Below are positions 31,268 through 38,769 of a stretch of 38,769 nt of DNA, piece after piece. The stretch comes from an uncultured Lachnospiraceae bacterium. Its GTDB lineage: Bacteria; Bacillota; Clostridia; Lachnospirales; Lachnospiraceae. Location of the stretch: positions 1-38,769 of the forward strand of contig CAMLYL010000020.1 of the NCBI GenBank assembly GCA_946491665.1, written 5' to 3'. The notes beneath the pieces were generated by a model, which saw only the letters and a list, made by a program, of their open reading frames with translations, made no database searches and was not told where the DNA came from. Each line of letters opens with the position of its first letter. Within the stretch, counting starts at the first letter, position 1. The translations under genes were made by a program, and so were the position numbers.

Positions 31268-32566
31268 ATGATAAATCAGATATGGCAGTATCAGATATTT
31301 GATCTGCTGGTTACTTTGTCACAGGCATTACTGATATCTACTGTAGTGAACAGTCTGTGCAGGGAACCCAGAAAAAGAATGTTCCGGTGGATTCTGTCTG
31401 TTGTATGGATTGTTCTTGCCTATTTCTGGACATGGGTAATCGTAGACGCAACCTGGAAGCTGACATTTTTACTGATAACGATGCTTTTTGTTTACCGGAT
31501 CTGTTATCGTGATTCCAGCCGGAATATAATCATTGCGTGTCTGATGGGACTTGTGTTTGTGGGACCGGCTGAGTCGGCAACACTTCTGCTTCTGGAACCG
31601 TATGTGGATCCTATGACGGTGATAGTTGGAGGTATGAAATTTGCGTCCCCGTTTGTTTATCTGGGGGTAATTCTGGTGAGCGTTCTTCTGTCAGCTGTTT
31701 TGTATTTCCTGTTCCGAAGGTTCCATTACCAGCTGAACCGGCGGGATTTCATTGTGCTGCTTATTTTTGAGTTAATTCTGTTTGTGCTTCTGAATTCGCG
31801 GGTAAGCAGGTTTTTGGGCGGGGATTTTAACGAAAAAACAGAACTGGTTGCCGTTACCCTTGCCAGCGCATTTGTGGTAGTCTTTCTGTATCTGAAGAAT
31901 AATAATTACCTCCGGGAACAGGAGCAGCGGGATAAGATGCAGATTGCGCAGCTTCAGCAGCAGTATGCCTACTACTAGGACAAACGGAAGGATGAGGAGC
32001 GTATCCGTTCTATTTATCATGATATGAAAAATCATCTGCTGGTGCTGGAGAACAGAGAAAACGCGGAGGAAACCCGGCAGATGGCAGAAAAGCTGCGGTC
32101 TCAGATCGCGGATTATGAGGATTATGTTCACACAGGGAATGATTTCCTGGATATTATTATAAAGGATAAATCAGAAAGGGCCCGGGAGAAACAGATCGAC
32201 TTCTCCGCTGCCATAGATTTCGGTGAGGCTGGTTTTATAGATCCCCTGGATATCAGTACTATTTTCGGAAACGCCATAGATAATGCCATCGAAGCCAGTG
32301 AGAAGCTGCCGGAGGACAGGCGGATGATTGAGGTGAAAGCAGGGCGGGTGCAGGATATGGTTTCCATTGTGATCCGGAATAATTATGACGGGAGCAGAAC
32401 CCCAGAAGATAAAAGAACTTCCAAGGCGGATGCTTTTATGCACGGATTCGGAATATCCAATATAAAAAAAGCGGCGGAAAAATACGGCGGAGCGTGTACC
32501 TTTACGGGAAAGGACGGGCAGTTTGTGGTGAAGATCCTGCTTCCCATACCACCATCGGATGAATAA
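31268..32566 (+). pseudogene. GHKL sensor histidine kinase 2, interrupted by an in-frame amber codon
   Basis: The same frame runs from ATG 31268 to the TAA ending at 32566 except for a TAG at 31976-31978 (codon 237). The N-terminal part has about six membrane segments. The catalytic part contains H251 in YHDMKNH, IFGNAIDNAIEA and FMHGFGISNIKK. The amber replaces what is CGG (Arg) in kinase 1, exactly at the linker between membrane sensor and kinase domain. Reinitiation at the ATG 32024 would give a soluble fragment without its phospho-His. The rest of the two kinases is highly similar, indicating a tandem duplication. Confidence 0.8.
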
Positions 32567-32961
32567 AATGAAAGATATTTATATATTATTTATGAAAATT
32601 ATGTGATTTTAATATAAAAACGCTGTACATGAACATTCTCATATGTTATCCTAATTTTAGGCATAAATAAAATCTAAGTAATCTGACCGGGATTTTTTCC
32701 GGAATCTTACGTTTCTTTTTCTTATTTCAGAAGATTTTCAATGCCTGGATACCCTTTTATCAGATGTGGGAAGACTCCCGCCTCTACAGACGGTGAGTAT
32801 AACAAATTAGTATCAGTGGCGGAAGTCAATCCCCCATCTGATAAACGCTCCGCTTAGGATGCACAGGGATTCGGTAAGGAAGATGTCAGCTAAAGCTGAC
32901 CCGAATCCCGCGCCAAGACCCGTGATCGGGTCTTGAAATGATAACAGGAGGAGGATACTGT
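32567..32961. other. 395-base intergenic region
   Basis: The left 130 bases are AT-rich with no convincing gene. A short CCGG-bounded loop with T residues at about 32688-32702 may be a weak terminator. The right part is dispersed repeat copy B, and the last bases hold the ribosome site of the nuclease gene. Confidence 0.5.
32756..32937 (+). repeat. Dispersed structured repeat, copy B
   Basis: The inverted arms TTTATCAGATGTGGG (32756-32770) and CCCCCATCTGATAAA (32831-32844) enclose 60 bases. The palindrome GTCAGCTAAAGCTGAC is at 32885-32900. A perfect hairpin AAGACCCG-TGAT-CGGGTCTT is at 32915-32934. The repeat ends 25 bases before the Rpn nuclease start. Confidence 0.85.
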
Positions 32962-34119
32962 ATGGAAAACAAACTGCAGCAGCGTTTCCCGATGATCCGG
33001 ACGCGGGAACAGATTTTAAAGGAAATTTTCGGCGATGAGAAGCTGAAGAGAAAGTTTCTCCAGTGGGATCTGGAGCGGAGAGATTTGTTTCTGGATATGT
33101 TCACCGGGGCACGGGGGATAAAAATATTGTATGACAGCTTTTTTAAGATTGTGCTGAACCCGGATGAACACCCGGAGCGGCTGGAACGATTGCTGTCAAT
33201 ATTATTGAATCAGAAGATTAAAATTTTAAAAGTTCTTCCCAATGAAGGCGTAAAAATTGCAGATGAAGGAACGCTGCTGATTATGGATATTGTTGTCCAG
33301 ACAGAGGATGGTATGATCGCAGATGTGGAATGTCAGAAAATCGGATATGCATTCCCCGGTCAGCGGGCGGCCTGTTATTCCGCGGATCTGCTGATGCGTC
33401 AGTACAGGAGAGTGAAACAGGAAAAGAAAGACAAAGGGGAGAAGTTTTCTTATCGCGATATCAAAAACGTCTATACGATTATTTTCTATGAGAAAAGTCC
33501 GGAGGTGTTCATGAATGTGTCCGGCCGCTATATTCATCGCAGCGTTCAGACTCTGGACAGCGGCATTCAACTGGATCTTTTACAGGAATATATCTTTATA
33601 AATCTTGACATATACTTTAAAATCCTTCAAAATAATATAGTAGAGAATGAGACAGATGCATGGCTGATGTTTCTTGGAACGGATTCTCCGGATCAGATTA
33701 TAAGTTTACTGGAGCAGTATCCCTGGTTTGAGGATCTGTACCGGGATCTTTATACAGCCTGCCGCAATACGGAGGGAGTGATGGATATGTTTTCAGAAGA
33801 ACTGAGAATTCTGGATCGGAATACAGTTCAGTATATGATTGATGAGATGGAGGAAGAAATTAAAAAGAAGGAGAATCAGCTGAAAGAACAGGAAGACCGA
33901 CTGAAGAAGCAGGATGGCCAGCTGAAAGTATTAAAAGAGCAGAACAGTCAGCTGGAGGAACAGAAAAGGCAGCTGGAAACTGTCTGCCGCAGTTTTGTTG
34001 CGGAATGCAGGGAGAGCGGAGGAGACCGGACGCAGGCCGCACAGATTCTTTGTGACAGGATTGGCATGGATGAGGAAGCTGCCCTGGATACTGTCAACAG
34101 GCTCTGGGGAGAAGAGTAA
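32962..34119 (+). CDS. Rpn/PD-(D/E)XK nuclease family transposase-like protein
   Basis: A 385-residue protein. The N-terminal two-thirds match the PD-(D/E)XK transposase-like family: D109 in LLIMDIVVQ and E123-x-Q125 in DVECQ form the nuclease core, and YHxxxx-type strands such as NVYTIIFYEK follow. Relatives include E. coli RpnA, a recombination-promoting DNase. Residues about 295-350 form a charged coiled coil (KKENQLKEQEDRLKKQDG), and the end has no clear motif. The start at 32962 has AGGAGGAGG upstream. Many copies occur in Lachnospiraceae genomes; this one directly follows a dispersed repeat. A terminator follows. Confidence 0.85.
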   Translation: MENKLQQRFPMIRTREQILKEIFGDEKLKRKFLQWDLERRDLFLDMFTGARGIKILYDSFFKIVLNPDEHPERLERLLSILLNQKIKILKVLPNEGVKIADEGTLLIMDIVVQTEDGMIADVECQKIGYAFPGQRAACYSADLLMRQYRRVKQEKKDKGEKFSYRDIKNVYTIIFYEKSPEVFMNVSGRYIHRSVQTLDSGIQLDLLQEYIFINLDIYFKILQNNIVENETDAWLMFLGTDSPDQIISLLEQYPWFEDLYRDLYTACRNTEGVMDMFSEELRILDRNTVQYMIDEMEEEIKKKENQLKEQEDRLKKQDGQLKVLKEQNSQLEEQKRQLETVCRSFVAECRESGGDRTQAAQILCDRIGMDEEAALDTVNRLWGEE

Positions 34120-34161
34120 CCGGATTTTTATTCGTTAAAAAAATAAATGCGGGATAAGCAG

Positions 34162-34206
34162 GAGATTGCCCGGTGATCAGAAAGGATGACCGGGCAATCT
34201 CTTTTT
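34162..34206 (+). terminator. Intrinsic terminator after the Rpn nuclease gene
   Basis: GAGATTGCCCGGT (34162-34174) pairs perfectly with ACCGGGCAATCTC (34189-34201) across a 14-base loop, followed by TTTTT. Confidence 0.9.
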
Positions 34207-34355
34207 CTGTTTAATTTATGCATTGTAGATATTAGTTTTTTTCTTTTCTATTGTTCTTTTTTCTTCATCAGATAAGATAAAGTCATACTATTTCAGATCA
34301 TTCATCCATATACACATTGGAAAAATATTTTGCAGGATAAAGAGGGGCCCTGTGC

Positions 34356-34432
34356 GGGCAGAAACATGCCTGGGAAAGGAGTTCCTCTTAGGAGAGTATC
34401 TGTATGGGCAGAAACATGCCCAGGGAAAGGAG
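34356..34432 (+). repeat. Tandem copy of a hairpin plus ribosome-site segment
   Basis: GGGCAGAAACATGCC plus a GGGAAAGGAG tail occurs at 34356-34381 and again, 50 bases later, at 34406-34432. Each contains the small hairpin GGGCA-GAAACA-TGCCC (or TGCCT). Only the second copy places AAAGGAG at a proper distance from the ABC gene start. Confidence 0.8.
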
Positions 34433-34439
34433 TAAGTTT

Positions 34440-35105
34440 ATGGCGATTTTAAGTGCATCTCATCTGAAAAAATATTATGGAAAGGACGAGAGCCTGGTGA
34501 AGGCTCTGGACGATGTGAATGTTTCTGTGGAGCATGGACAGTTTGTTGCCGTAATCGGCATATCGGGAAGCGGAAAATCCACTTTGCTGAATATGCTGGG
34601 AGGGCTGGACGCTCCCACTTCCGGCGGCGTTCAGATCGGAAGGGAGTGCCTGGAAAAAATGAGTGAGGAACAGCTTACGGTTTTCCGTAGAAGGCATATC
34701 GGATTTATTTTCCAGAATTATAATCTGGTTCCCTATCTGACTGTTTATGAAAATATTGTGCTGCCTGTCCGTCTGGACGGGAAAAAGGAAGATGAAAAAT
34801 TTCTGCAGGAGATTGTTCAGTTCCTGGAGCTGGATGGAAAACTGTCCAGTTATCCCAGCCATCTTTCCGGCGGCCAGCAGCAGAGAGTTGCCATTGCCCG
34901 TGCGCTGATTTCAAAACCGGCGATTATTCTTGCGGATGAGCCCACGGGAAATCTGGACAGCGTTACCGGCGAAAAGGTGATTGACCTGCTGAAGATGACC
35001 AGCGAAAAGTTCCGCCAGACGATTGTGATGATCACCCATAATCCCGATATCGCCCGGAAAGCTGACAGAAGAATCCGGATTGAGGACGGAAAAATCTGCG
35101 CATAG
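34440..35105 (+). CDS. ABC transporter ATP-binding protein (MacB/LolD-like)
   Basis: A 221-residue ATPase: Walker [10 protein letters not shown] (residues 40-48), Q-loop in FQNYNLVP, signature LSGGQQQR (142-149), Walker B IILADEP (162-168) and the H-loop H200. It is of the type that pairs with FtsX-like permeases (MacB, BceA and LolD family) for export of peptides or lipids or for antibiotic sensing and resistance. Start at 34440 after AAAGGAG with 7-8 bases. It is the first gene of the four-gene locus ending at 38593; the LytTR regulator nearby may control it. Confidence 0.92.
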   Translation: MAILSASHLKKYYGKDESLVKALDDVNVSVEHGQFVAVIGISGSGKSTLLNMLGGLDAPTSGGVQIGRECLEKMSEEQLTVFRRRHIGFIFQNYNLVPYLTVYENIVLPVRLDGKKEDEKFLQEIVQFLELDGKLSSYPSHLSGGQQQRVAIARALISKPAIILADEPTGNLDSVTGEKVIDLLKMTSEKFRQTIVMITHNPDIARKADRRIRIEDGKICA

Positions 35106-35117
35106 GGTGAGGCTGCA

Positions 35118-35702
35118 ATGAACGGAAGAGGAATGGTTATGATACTGGCTTCCGTACTGCTGGCGGTGGTGTTTGTACTGGGAGCCGGGCGGACCGGGCT
35201 GGCAGATGTACCTGGAGGCGGGGAACAGATTTGTTGTCAGATACAGGGTCCGGGGAAAAACATTTGTGAAATGACGGATCTGTCGCTTCTGCCTCTGAAA
35301 AATGGCGGAAGGGCAGAAAAATTCCGGATGAAGGAATTAAAGCAGGGGCGTTTTCCGCAGCAGAAAAACGAAATTGCTGTGGAAGAAGCCCTTCTGGAGG
35401 AGCTTGGCGTAAAGCCTCATATGGGAAATAAACTGGTTCTGGCGTCTGCGGGCGGAACTCCGGAAACATTTGTCCTTTCCGGGATTCTGGAAAGCAGTGA
35501 AACCGGAGAGCCATATGAAGTATATGTATCGGAGAATTACGAAGGGGATTTGCTGGCGGAGAGAAACAGTACAGTGGGAGAACGGATGATATATCGGCTG
35601 AAGGTGACCGGGAGAACAGTAAGGCAGGTACTTGTGAAAATATCCCATGGCCTGGAGAGAGACGTCTGTGAACGCCAGGCTGAGCGTATAGGGGAAGGAT
35701 GA
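35118..35702 (+). CDS. Single-TM protein with a MacB-like extracellular domain
   Basis: A 194-residue protein. One hydrophobic segment (residues 6-24) is followed by a domain whose [18 protein letters not shown] and [13 protein letters not shown] pieces align with the first periplasmic-type domain of the adjacent permease (VGELESGSLPREENEIAL and ETFTVSGILKGDS). It lacks the multi-TM core, so it is not a permease itself. It is either a truncated paralogue or a stand-alone extracellular accessory that could partner with the permease. It lies between the ATPase and the permease, 12 and 15-21 bases from them, so in the same operon. I do not know a characterised counterpart. Confidence 0.65.
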   Translation: MNGRGMVMILASVLLAVVFVLGAGRTGLADVPGGGEQICCQIQGPGKNICEMTDLSLLPLKNGGRAEKFRMKELKQGRFPQQKNEIAVEEALLEELGVKPHMGNKLVLASAGGTPETFVLSGILESSETGEPYEVYVSENYEGDLLAERNSTVGERMIYRLKVTGRTVRQVLVKISHGLERDVCERQAERIGEG

Positions 35703-35723
35703 GAGAAAGCAGGAGGAATGAAA

Positions 35724-38132
35724 ATGAGTGAAAAGAAAGTGGCAGGGAAAATGATTTCCGTCATGTCCGGGCAGAGTCTGAAAACCAGCCGCATGCGGAA
35801 TATTTTTGTGATGATTACTATTATACTGGCGTCTGCGCTGTTGATGGTGATTCTGATGTTCGGAGCAGGACAGTCGGAACAGACAAGGCGGCAGCTGGCT
35901 CACGCCCAGGAGGTTGGTTATTATAATCTCACCGATGCGCAGGCGGAGGCGCTGGCGCAGGATGAGAGGATCGCGTATCAGATCCGGGTAAAAACAGGGA
36001 TTCTTTCTGAAATGGACGGATTCTCTGTGATGCCTTATTATGTAAGCGAATTGTCTGATCAGATCCGGGTCGGGGAACTGGAAAGCGGAAGCCTTCCCCG
36101 GGAGGAAAATGAGATTGCCCTTCCGGCGGCCATGCTGGAGAAAATGAATGTGGATCCTGTGGTGGGAAGCAGCGTAACGCTTGCCTTTTATGATGGAAAT
36201 ACGGAAACTTTTACAGTCTCCGGTATTTTGAAAGGGGACAGCTCGGCAAAACAGTTCGCCGCCTTTTTCTCGGAAGCCTACGCCAGAAACGGCAGCCAGC
36301 TAAAGGATATGCCCTTTGAAGTGTATGCAAAAATTTACGGCGCAAATACCATGAGCGCCGATGACTGCCGGGAAGCTATGTATCTGATCGGAAGCGACGC
36401 CGGAATTGAGCGGCAGTATATCAGCCCCTCCAGGGCGTTTCTGGATTCCCGTTCCATTGATACGCAGGATATTCTGATTTACGGTCTGTCCGGCGGTGTG
36501 ATCCTGGCGGCCTGTATTCTGGTGATCTATGGAGTCTTCTATCTGTCTGTGATCGGGCGGATCCATCAGTTTGGTCAGCTTCGTACCATCGGAATGACCA
36601 GAAAGCAGATGAAAAAATTTGTAGCGAAAGAAGAGAGGCTGCTGTTTCTCCGTTCCGCCCCCATTGGAATCGTGATTGGCATAATAGCGGGCTATCTGAT
36701 TCTCCCGGATGGATTCAGTATTCTGAATACAGTGATTCTGGCGGCAGTAGTGTTTGCTGTGATTTATGTGATTACTATGGTTTCGGTGAAAAAGCCGGCG
36801 AAAATTGCCGCTTCTGTTTCCCCGGTGGAAGCGCTGCGGTATGTGCCCCGGGATACCATGAAGCAGGCTGGCAATAAGAGGGTATGCAGAAATCTGACGC
36901 CCATAGGGCTGGGAATCATGAATTTTTCAAAAAACACGAAAAAGGCGGCCATCACCATGATGTCACTGGCGCTGGGCGGTATTCTGTTCATGTGTGCGGC
37001 GACTTATATGTCCTCCTTTGATAAAGAGGCCTACGCGAGACAGGGAGTCTTTGAACATGGGGAATTTTATATTTCTTATGCCCAGTCTGCTGTTGAATTG
37101 AATGAGAATGGCATGAGCGGCATCCAGGCGGAATCGCCTATGAATCAGTCTCTGATTGATGAAATTTCCGCCATTGACGGGGTCAGGAGTGTGGAGACCG
37201 GCAAAAATTTCGGCGTCCGGTTTGATTTTCCCCGGCAGGATGAGTATGGCGCAGATGATCTGGTATATCCTCTGACGGAGGAGCAGACCGGGGAGATGGA
37301 GACTTATCTGGAAGAGGGAAGGGCAGACTATGATAAACTCATGAGCGGAGATTATGTGCTGGTATCCGGAAATGATACGGCAGAGGAAATTTACGGCTGG
37401 CAGTTTGAGGTGGGGGATCAGATCATTTTCCATTATTATGACGGAAACGGGATGGCAGAGAAAACGGTGGAGGTTCTCGGTATTCTGAACGACCAGTTTG
37501 TCTTTGATAATGACAGTCTGGAGGGCTGGTTTGTGATGCCGGAGCAGGCGATTCTGCCGTGGCTTTCCTATGACAGCTTAAATTCCAATCTGCTCATATC
37601 TGTGGATCCGGAGAAAGAGGCCGCTGTGGGAGAAGCGCTGGAGGATATTCTGGATCAGCATCCGGAGCTGTCCATGGAAACCCTGGCGGACCGTATGGTG
37701 ACTTATTCCCGGAATGCGGATCAGATTTTCGGCGCTATCAGCGAATTGTCCATTTTCATTATGCTGTTCAGTATTCTGAGCATGATGAATACGCTGATCA
37801 CCAATATTGTGACACGGAAGCAGGAGCTGGCCATGCTGGAATCTGTGGGAATGAGCAGAGGACAGATCCGGAAAATGCTTCTTGGGGAGAGCCTGCTGCT
37901 GGTAATTGCGGCAGTGGGAGTGACGATGACCATAGGAACGCTCTGCGGATATGTTTTATCCCATATCCTTTATAACGGAGGAGCTTTCTATATGTCCTTC
38001 CGGTTTCCGGATGTGTACGCGGTCTGCTATGCGGCTGTGCTGATTCTGGTGCCTGTTGTCATTACCTTCGCTTCCATGAGAAGCTTTTCCAGAGAACCGC
38101 TTGTGGGGCGGCTCCGGGGAGCAGAATGTTGA
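35724..38132 (+). CDS. FtsX-like ABC transporter permease
   Basis: An 802-residue permease of the MacB/FtsX type. An N-terminal TM helix (residues about 25-45) precedes the first extracellular domain (to about 245). Next come three TM helices with the QLRTIGMTRKQMKKFV loop, a second single TM with another large extracellular domain, and three final TM helices including the second ELAMLESVGMSRGQIRKM coupling loop. It works with the ATPase at 34440. The ATG at 35724 is preferred to 35718 because AGGAGG is then seven bases away. The substrate, possibly a peptide, is unknown. Confidence 0.9.
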   Translation: MSEKKVAGKMISVMSGQSLKTSRMRNIFVMITIILASALLMVILMFGAGQSEQTRRQLAHAQEVGYYNLTDAQAEALAQDERIAYQIRVKTGILSEMDGFSVMPYYVSELSDQIRVGELESGSLPREENEIALPAAMLEKMNVDPVVGSSVTLAFYDGNTETFTVSGILKGDSSAKQFAAFFSEAYARNGSQLKDMPFEVYAKIYGANTMSADDCREAMYLIGSDAGIERQYISPSRAFLDSRSIDTQDILIYGLSGGVILAACILVIYGVFYLSVIGRIHQFGQLRTIGMTRKQMKKFVAKEERLLFLRSAPIGIVIGIIAGYLILPDGFSILNTVILAAVVFAVIYVITMVSVKKPAKIAASVSPVEALRYVPRDTMKQAGNKRVCRNLTPIGLGIMNFSKNTKKAAITMMSLALGGILFMCAATYMSSFDKEAYARQGVFEHGEFYISYAQSAVELNENGMSGIQAESPMNQSLIDEISAIDGVRSVETGKNFGVRFDFPRQDEYGADDLVYPLTEEQTGEMETYLEEGRADYDKLMSGDYVLVSGNDTAEEIYGWQFEVGDQIIFHYYDGNGMAEKTVEVLGILNDQFVFDNDSLEGWFVMPEQAILPWLSYDSLNSNLLISVDPEKEAAVGEALEDILDQHPELSMETLADRMVTYSRNADQIFGAISELSIFIMLFSILSMMNTLITNIVTRKQELAMLESVGMSRGQIRKMLLGESLLLVIAAVGVTMTIGTLCGYVLSHILYNGGAFYMSFRFPDVYAVCYAAVLILVPVVITFASMRSFSREPLVGRLRGAEC

Positions 38133-38593
38133 TGCGGCAGAGGGAATACAGAATAAAAATCAACGGCGAGATGGATTTTATTATCATTTCACTCCAGGTG
38201 CTTTCTGCCTTGATTGAAAAAATCCACAGCAGCCCGGAATGTGAGGTATCTGTGGATGTGGAGGATATTATGCCGCCGGAGTTTACAGATTATCTGCTGC
38301 GGATGATCAACGCCAACCGCTTCCAGGAGCGCTGTTTCCGGTATCAGTATATTATGGAGAACCCTATTACCAGAAAAGAGCTTTATGAAATTCTGCGGCG
38401 GCAACTCAGCCAGGCGGATATGGAAGAATCTCCCTGTTTCCGGTCGATCTGTCTGACGGATACTTTCCGGGGAAAGGCAGAGCTTGACATGGACTGCAGC
38501 AGACCTTTCTTCTGGGCCTGCAAAGATACTCTGGCAAAGTTTATTTATACTTTCCCGGACGGACGGCGGGAAACACTGGTAATTGAATATTAA
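38126..38593 (+). CDS. Unknown protein at the end of the ABC operon
   Basis: A 155-residue soluble protein with no recognised motif. It begins KINGEMDFIIISLQ, has a basic-acidic helical middle (NRFQERCFRYQYIMENPITRKELYEI) and a beta-like C-terminus. It overlaps the permease stop by seven bases (ATG 38126) or one base (ATG 38132), so it is probably translated together with it. A role with the transporter is an inference only. Confidence 0.6.
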   Translation: MLMRQREYRIKINGEMDFIIISLQVLSALIEKIHSSPECEVSVDVEDIMPPEFTDYLLRMINANRFQERCFRYQYIMENPITRKELYEILRRQLSQADMEESPCFRSICLTDTFRGKAELDMDCSRPFFWACKDTLAKFIYTFPDGRRETLVIEY

Positions 38594-38633
38594 AAGAAAC
38601 GACATGGCCGGAGTGCGGCGCAGATTGAAAACT

Positions 38634-38654
38634 GCCCGGCTCCGGGCCTTTTTT
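38634..38654 (+). terminator. Intrinsic terminator of the ABC operon
   Basis: GCCCG and CGGGC form a compact stem with a 4-base loop (GCTC) within GCCCGGCTCCGGGC, followed by CTTTTTT. It is 41 bases after the last stop. Confidence 0.75.
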
Positions 38655-38732
38655 CAAAGGAAACAGCGTTCTGTGAAACAAAAAGAATTTCCGGGGATTG
38701 TATAGTGACTTCTCAAGGCAGGACTCAGATTC

Positions 38733-38769
38733 AAGACCCGCTCACGGGTCTTGGCGCGGGATTTGGGTC
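38733..38769 (-). repeat. Dispersed structured repeat, copy C (reverse, partial)
   Basis: Read on the minus strand this matches the 3' end of copy B, including the hairpin AAGACCCG-TGAG-CGGGTCTT and the flanking GCGCC. The window ends inside it. Confidence 0.8.

Noticed and set aside
32568-32606. 12-codon frame after kinase 2 as a signal peptide gene
   Set aside because: No ribosome site and no AgrD-like or double-glycine features.
34404-34440. ATG at 34404 as the start of the ABC ATPase
   Set aside because: It lies inside the repeated hairpin and would add a non-conserved 12-residue extension; the ATG at 34440 has AAAGGAG at a proper distance.

Overview
The window looks like a chromosome segment of a gut-type Clostridia bacterium, most likely a Lachnospiraceae member. 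This is an inference from the moderate GC, strong AGGAGG ribosome binding sites, Gram-positive lipoproteins, LytTR/GHKL two-component genes, Rpn/PD-(D/E)XK transposase-like nuclease, GH3 glucosidase and many GNAT acetyltransferases. No rRNA, tRNA, CRISPR array or prophage was seen.

Left part (1-17.1 kb): mostly plus-strand small enzymes of the resistance or housekeeping-accessory type. In order: the tail of a chloramphenicol acetyltransferase, a broken P-loop kinase, a nitroreductase, GNAT, a COG3910-type ATPase and a methyltransferase in an overlapping run, an unknown protein, a DUF4160-type pair that resembles a toxin-antitoxin module, and a P-loop kinase running into a GNAT fragment. Then come a minus-strand MFS transporter with a divergent AraC regulator, an M1 peptidase lipoprotein (minus), a lipoprotein, a PP1-like phosphatase, an ADP-ribosylglycohydrolase, GNAT, a CatB/Vat-like acetyltransferase, an AlbA_2/RecG-like regulator, GNAT, a DUF5714-like Cys-rich protein and GNAT. 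Several scars (3'-end relics, internal deletions) show turnover by recombination.

Middle (17.1-25 kb): a GH3 glycosidase, then an AT-rich catabolic island. A cytoplasmic right-handed beta-helix protein (minus) is divergent from a PhlG/phloretin-hydrolase-like C-C hydrolase and a GntP-type permease, followed by a LysR regulator. Two identical TGAC-N5-GTCA operators lie between the divergent genes. This is the best candidate for an undescribed system: LysR-controlled uptake and hydrolysis of an acyl-phenol-like compound, with a beta-helix protein of unknown role.

Right part (25-38.8 kb): an internally deleted AAA_14 ATPase relic, an arginase-fold protein lacking one canonical His ligand, and a TetR regulator divergent from an SDR fused to a zinc-ribbon-like tail. 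Then comes a LytTR response regulator followed by two paralogous GHKL kinases, both interrupted (one by a frameshift at a G9 run, one by an amber codon in the linker). An Rpn-type nuclease follows, then an ABC export or peptide-sensing locus: ATPase, a single-TM MacB-domain protein, an FtsX permease and an unknown protein. Three copies of a structured dispersed repeat sit between genes at about 26.2, 32.8 and 38.75 kb.
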